Below the pieces are notes generated by a model. That model was not told the origin of the DNA. It saw only the letters and a program-made list of their open reading frames with translations, and did no database searches. A stretch of 64,000 nt of DNA, from contig AP025045.1 of NCBI GenBank assembly GCA_036186865.1, forward strand, positions 17,453,180 to 17,517,179, in the 5' to 3' direction. Source of the stretch: Eustoma russellianum. Lineage: Eukaryota; Streptophyta; Magnoliopsida; Gentianales; Gentianaceae. A program made the translations under genes and the position numbers. Shown here piece after piece: positions 59,224-64,000 of the stretch (position 1 is its first letter; each line of letters opens with the position of its first letter).

Positions 59224-59795
59224 TAAATAATCCCCATATGGAAATAAATAAAATGTTTAGGGATTACGAAACCTGGTACATCACACAGATTTTTAAAAAT
59301 CCGAAATAAAAGAATTAAATCTGGTAATCCATCAAATGTCACTAAATGTCTCGAAAAACTTCACTCTCCCCAGCTAACACCTTCTGACTCGTCCTCGACG
59401 AAATTGTAGTCAACGCTGGCTCACTTCTTGAAGGAATGGTAGTAGAGGGTGAGTGATTGAGAAATCATCCGTAGGTTATCTCTCTTTTCTCATAAAGGAA
59501 CCATACTTATAATAAACACACAAACACATAAGGCAAGTAGCACATAATGAGCATAAAACAATGGTATATACACATAACCGCATAATATAAGTAACAGCAT
59601 AGAAGCATAAAATAAATAACTAAAGTAAGTCACTCCACATAATAATGCGCAACTTCATGATGCATGCCCCTACTTCTACGTGTCACACGCAATAAAGATC
59701 ATGTCATGCGATATGCCCATATCTCTATCGTACAATGCATGATCCCCGAGGGTGGTGACTGTGGGTTCCCCCACCACCAGACACCTGAAACTGGG

Positions 59796-59946
59796 TGTTT
59801 GTAGCCCGTGTGCTACAATCCACCATACTTGAGTGTTTGTGACCCATGCATCACAATCCACCATATTTGAGGTGCCTATGGCCTGTGCGTCAAAATCCAT
59901 CATATATGAGTGCCTCTGACCTGTGCATCACAATCCACCATAAATG
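59796..59946 (-). repeat. 38-bp minisatellite in the Gypsy LTR
   Basis: Four units starting 59796, 59834, 59872 and 59911, each with a (T/G)GTGC-type start, GACC(C/T)(A/G)TGC, ATCACAATCCACCATA and TTGAG. The block is 0.7-0.9 kb from the LTR's 3' end when the Copia is removed. Confidence 0.85.
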
Positions 59947-61411
59947 CAATGCTCGTGTCATGAATGCAATGCAAATTCCATCTTTCCATTTTTTTTCGGG
60001 TCCATGCACCCTTTCCTTGCCTTCTATAGTATTTATCCATGGGAGTATTAATTATCTAAAAGATGACAAGTTGATATTTGCCATCAAATATATATTCCAT
60101 GGCTTCTATAAATTTTCTGGTATTTTCTACTATTTTTCCTTATTTTTCCTAATTTTTTAATTATTTAAATTAATACAATTTCATAATTTATGTAAAAATA
60201 AATTATTTTTAGCATTTTATATTTTTCTAAAATTTAATTATAATTTTCTAGAATTTATTTATATTTTTCTAGAATTTTACACTAATTTTAATTAATTAAT
60301 TATTATTTATTTATTTTCAGAAATTAATTTCCAGAAATTCGTTTTTTTCCTTTTAAGCCAGTCAGTCCTGCCTGTCAACCGAGTCAGCCTGGGTCAACCC
60401 AACCCGGTTGTCATGGAGTTTTCTTTTTTTATTTTTCAATTAAATTCTATTTCCTTCAAACCTCAATAAAATCTTCGTTTTAACTCCGAATTGACCCAAA
60501 CCAATTGCATTTCACTCTGTTTAACGCGACGCATTTTATGCATCTGGATACGTCAACGCGTGTACGGGCGCACCGTCAGGGGCCGCTCTTGGGCCCAATG
60601 CGCAACCCCTAGAAACATGTCAGTCAGACCCGTGTTTTGATTTCCATATTGTTTCCAACCTAATTTCTGGGCTACGTGACCTGTTTCTAAGGCTATTCGT
60701 GCAATTTTCTATTTTATCGCGTAAAAAGCCATTGTTTTAATTTCTTTTCGGATCACACGATCATCACCATAGTACGCACACATACTCACATATATGAACA
60801 ACATCAGAGAATAAGCATATAAAATCATATACAAAGTAAGCATGATCCAACACACAAAGTGCAGGCAATCCGAAAAGAATGGAACGTAACTTACCTTTTC
60901 CGGGCGAATTTATTATGCGCTTTCTTCCCTCCTATGGCTGGCCGATTTCTTCTTATCCTAGGGAGGGGCTGGCCAATTTTCATGTGTGTATGGTGGTGTG
61001 ATATAGATTTAGGGGGTGTGTGTGTGTATATATGTATATATATAAATAGGGTTTTATATTGAAGAAGAAAATCTTCTTCTTCTTTGCTATAGTTGGCCGC
61101 TGTGCTTGCAGATTGAGGGAAAGGGAATTGCCATTTGTTTGAGGAGGGGACGGTAGGGTTTGATTTTTGATTATGGGTAGATATATATATAAATATATGT
61201 AGATAGATAATTTTCTAAGATAATTAGGAATTGTACCTAAGGTACATTACTTAAATTCCATATCTATCCTACATTTCCTATTCCCATCCAAATAACTTAA
61301 GATAACGATTAAATATTTTTATAATTGTATTTCCTTTTGTATATTTTTCTTAACTTTTCCTTTTCTTTTATTTTTTATTTATTTCTAATTTTATGTTCAC
61401 GGGCTGTAACA

Positions 61412-61428
61412 GACCTCCCTCCTTACAG
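61412..61428 (-). other. Polypurine tract of the Gypsy element
   Basis: The plus strand reads GACCTCCCTCCTTACAG, i.e. a purine-rich tract directly before the LTR start TGTTACAGCCC on the element strand. Confidence 0.65.
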
Positions 61429-63587
61429 TACGTTTCGTCTTCGAAACTTGCTTATCGCGTAATCAATAACTTAGTATAGTTCCACTTAGTCTATTCACCC
61501 AGATAATGACCAAGCTAAGTCGCCCTTGTGTTTTCCGATATGCCAACCACTGTACTTTCTCGACATATGACTAAGTCCTCAAATCATTCCTTGTATATAT
61601 ATAATGTGATCTCTAAATCCACTTCTCTTCATTTATTAAGATCATAACCTAATATTTTGCAACTATAAAGTCAACTTAAGGGTATTATAGTGAGAGTTCC
61701 ATGACCCAATCATCAGTCTATAGCGCACTTATATCTGCGGTCACCAGTAACCCTCGAAATCAGTTCATATGTGTGCTATCTTTAATCTTAATGTCTTCTT
61801 TACAAGACTCATTCCTTAAACCGTATGTATTTTCGGAATACGTTTTACTCTAGTATGGTTCAACTTAATCGTCACTAGTATCCTACAAGAGTGTCTCGTC
61901 CTCCTAAGGTTTAATTCTTAAATTAATTCTCTATAATTAGAACTTATAAACTTCCACTAACACCGCTTGACGTGTATCATTCAACTTATTGCAATCTACA
62001 ATTTCGAATTCTTAAACTCATCATATATGATCAATTACCTACGTAGAGAACTAATCTCATGTGTTCTTTAAGTCCTCCAATGGGCCAACCATTATGCTTC
62101 CTTAACACATAATCAAGTCCTCAAAATCAATTCTTATATACTTACGAGTTAACTCTATGATCATATTCTTAATTTCTCAGAGATATTATCAACATCTTAG
62201 TATACGAAATAGGTGTATGGACATATTTTTCTTTAAAAATGAAATTTATGTGGCTATAATTTGTCATATAGCTTTAGTTGTTTAAAATATTTTCATTCTA
62301 CTTTTGTAAACACAAGAATCCAAGTAGTGTATATTTGTTTTCACAGAGCTGTGCCTCAAATGACCTCTTATAAAATCAATGATGATATAACTTGTTCACA
62401 AGGTATTTTGATAAAATTGCATCAAAACAGTTGAAACTTAATAATGTAAGGTTTTATAAAACGATTTGAATACGGTACCTTTTGTTTTCTAAAGAAGTAT
62501 ATATTTTCGAAAGCTACTTTTTGGCTTCACAAAAGTCAAGTAAGTTCGCCGCAAACGGATAAATAACTTTGAACACTTTAATAGATAAAATCCTTGCGAT
62601 ATCGATAGTCGTCAAGTAAAATAAAATTTTTTTTGACAAAATAGTTATTACTAACGGAGATTGAGAAGTAATATATATATATATACACATCATTCTTAAA
62701 ACATCACACCTCCAAAAGTTTTCCCCTATTTAAGGTCGTCAAAAGAATTGAAAATTTTATTATGTTGATATGCAAGTACGAAAAATAATTTAGCCTCGTA
62801 AAGTTTGATAGACTATAAGATATGAGACTCAATAAGGTATTTTCGAAAGCAAAATGTCGTTTGAAGTCCATTTAAAATATAGGTATACATTGGTGTATGT
62901 GCTTATGTAAAATATTTGTCTGCTTGGAAAATATCTCAGTCCAGTATTTTGTATAATTCTATAAATCATCCTTATTCTCTAATAAGGTCTCTTACATTCA
63001 GGTTCTTCTAAATCGAACGTTTGTATACTCATGATAAAATCTTAAATTGTCCAATCCTAGCATGACCCACTAAATGTTTATCACCTTAAGGTATTCTTAT
63101 TCACCATACTTCCGTGCGCCACACTGACCCACTATACTTCTTTACCTGGTTATTTGAACTGCTAATTTTAACCTATATTACATAAAAGGCAGCTACTACT
63201 TGGTTACGCCTACTCCATTTCAATTCGAGCCTATTAGATTCAAGTCCAAATAACTCAGTGTTTCTAGAAATCAACACTTAACTAAAAATTCTGTGATAAT
63301 TTATCATTCCAAGGCACATACTATAGTCGATTCTCACCGGTCGTTATCGATTAATACCTCTAATAATACTAATATCGTCGACCTACTTTGATCACACTAT
63401 ATTCAAACTTAACCCTACACTAACAATTCCTTCATACAATATCCATCACTAAACTCTACTCATTATAATGATTATAATTCGTTGATTAGTTTCTATCATT
63501 TTAGTATAAATCTTTCCTTAGAAGCTACTATCTCATCTTAGACCTAGTCGTGTTCCGACACTACTTTGAAATCAGAGACATGACCTG
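61429..63587 (-). other. Non-coding internal Gypsy-side sequence
   Basis: By position this should be the 3' internal region of the Gypsy element, but I see no pol or chromodomain, only GTTTCGAAGACGAAAC next to the tract. Two segments resemble each other at about 540 bases spacing (near 61550 and 62090: GCCAACCA, AAGTCCTCAAA). It may be a non-autonomous element or unrelated flanking DNA. Confidence 0.35.
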
Positions 63588-64000
63588 TTGAGAAAAAGTG
63601 TTTGAATGATATACAAATGCATGATTTAAATGGTACGAGTTCACGAAATGCATAAATAAATTATTACTTGACACGTTTATGTGATATACATGCTTCATAT
63701 GCTTATATATATTGTTGCCGTACTAACAAACCATAAAGAGTTAAAGCTTACATCATATGACAAACATTTGTTGTCTTTGTATTATTTTCAGGTGCTACAA
63801 TTAATGAACTAAACGAGTTCATTAAGTGTAGTGTTTAAGTTAATGAACTAACTAGTTCATTAAATGGATACATATTTAGAGAAAGCTTTATGACAACAAA
63901 TTTGAGAATGAAAATTCTTCTTCCCACTACATTCACATGCCTAATATGCATAATATATATATTCATATTTTTTTTAAAAGGGTACAATACACATATATTC
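63588..64000 (+). repeat. Tork-type LTR (partial, cut by window end)
   Basis: About 350 bases align, inverted, with 30020-30390: GAGAAAAAG.GTTTGA, AATGCATGATTTAAA, GTACTAAC.A.CCAT, ATTATTTTCAGGTGC and paired hairpins (63801-63825 and 63840-63863). The start is taken as TGTTGAGAAAAAG, but homology may begin a few bases later. The rest lies beyond 64000. Confidence 0.6.

Larger units (their letters stand above)
53229..61411 (-). mobile_element. Gypsy (Tekay-like) 3' LTR split by a Copia
   Basis: On the minus strand it starts TGTTACAGCCCGTG (61411) and ends CAGGACGCTACA (53229), about 2.34 kb without the inserted Copia. A purine-rich tract lies immediately upstream on the element strand. Together with GTTTCGAAGACGAAAC this resembles the pol end of chromovirus Gypsy elements. 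It shares the terminal ACGGCGGGTGC motif with the LTRs at 1711-3787 and 9679-24814. Region 59970-60900 is AT-rich with no gene. Confidence 0.7.

Overview
The window looks like a repeat-dense, intergenic stretch of a flowering-plant (eudicot-like) nuclear genome. It is AT-rich and I could not support any intact host gene. Almost everything recognisable is a transposable element or an integrated plant DNA virus (Caulimoviridae), nested several layers deep. Coding regions are mostly broken, and several insertions can be ordered from their target-site duplications (TSDs).

Layout. 1-1710 is the 3' end of an L1-type LINE: RNase H-like C terminus, a long 3' region and a poly(A). It sits in a Gypsy (Tekay-like) LTR whose 3' part runs to 3787. 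From 3788 to about 29985 lies a florendovirus-like endogenous pararetrovirus, longer than one genome unit: end of ORF2, intergenic region, broken ORF1 (movement protein remnant, coat protein, protease, RT, RNase H), ORF2, and the intergenic region again. Its RT is split by a 4.6-kb solo LTR (9679-24814, TSD TAAAC), itself split by a very young full-length Maximus/SIRE-type Copia (10165-20670, TSD AAGTT, two 2341-bp LTRs with only about seven differences). Its ORF2 is split by a Maximus-family solo LTR (26559-28713, TSD ATGAT).

Right of the virus there is a minus-strand Tork-type Copia (about 29990-35540), a Copia RT relic, a plus-strand Maximus 5' LTR/gag fragment (36000-37540), an internally deleted Copia here called Ivana-like (37980-41365), a stretch with only LTR-like remains, and an old minus-strand Copia (43619-53071) whose left LTR holds another Maximus-family solo LTR (44366-46893). 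A minus-strand Gypsy 3' LTR (53229-61411) follows, split by a second Ivana-like Copia (53386-59223, TSD TAAAT, 255-bp LTRs). The window ends in non-coding Gypsy internal sequence and a Tork-type LTR (from about 63588) that matches, inverted, the LTR at 29990-30502.

The genes do not form a host pathway. Gag, protease, integrase, RT and RNase H serve element replication, and the viral ORFs would have served movement, encapsidation and reverse transcription. The points most worth following are: viral copies that break at or beside the tRNA-Met primer site; a 172-bp RT segment pasted between viral leader and movement-protein remnant; a removable palindromic CGATCGAT module in Maximus LTRs; three related hairpins in the LINE 3' region; a 15-bp inverted repeat ending 2 nt before a gag start codon; and minisatellites at the same relative place in three Gypsy LTRs. 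Family names rest on motif recognition by eye.
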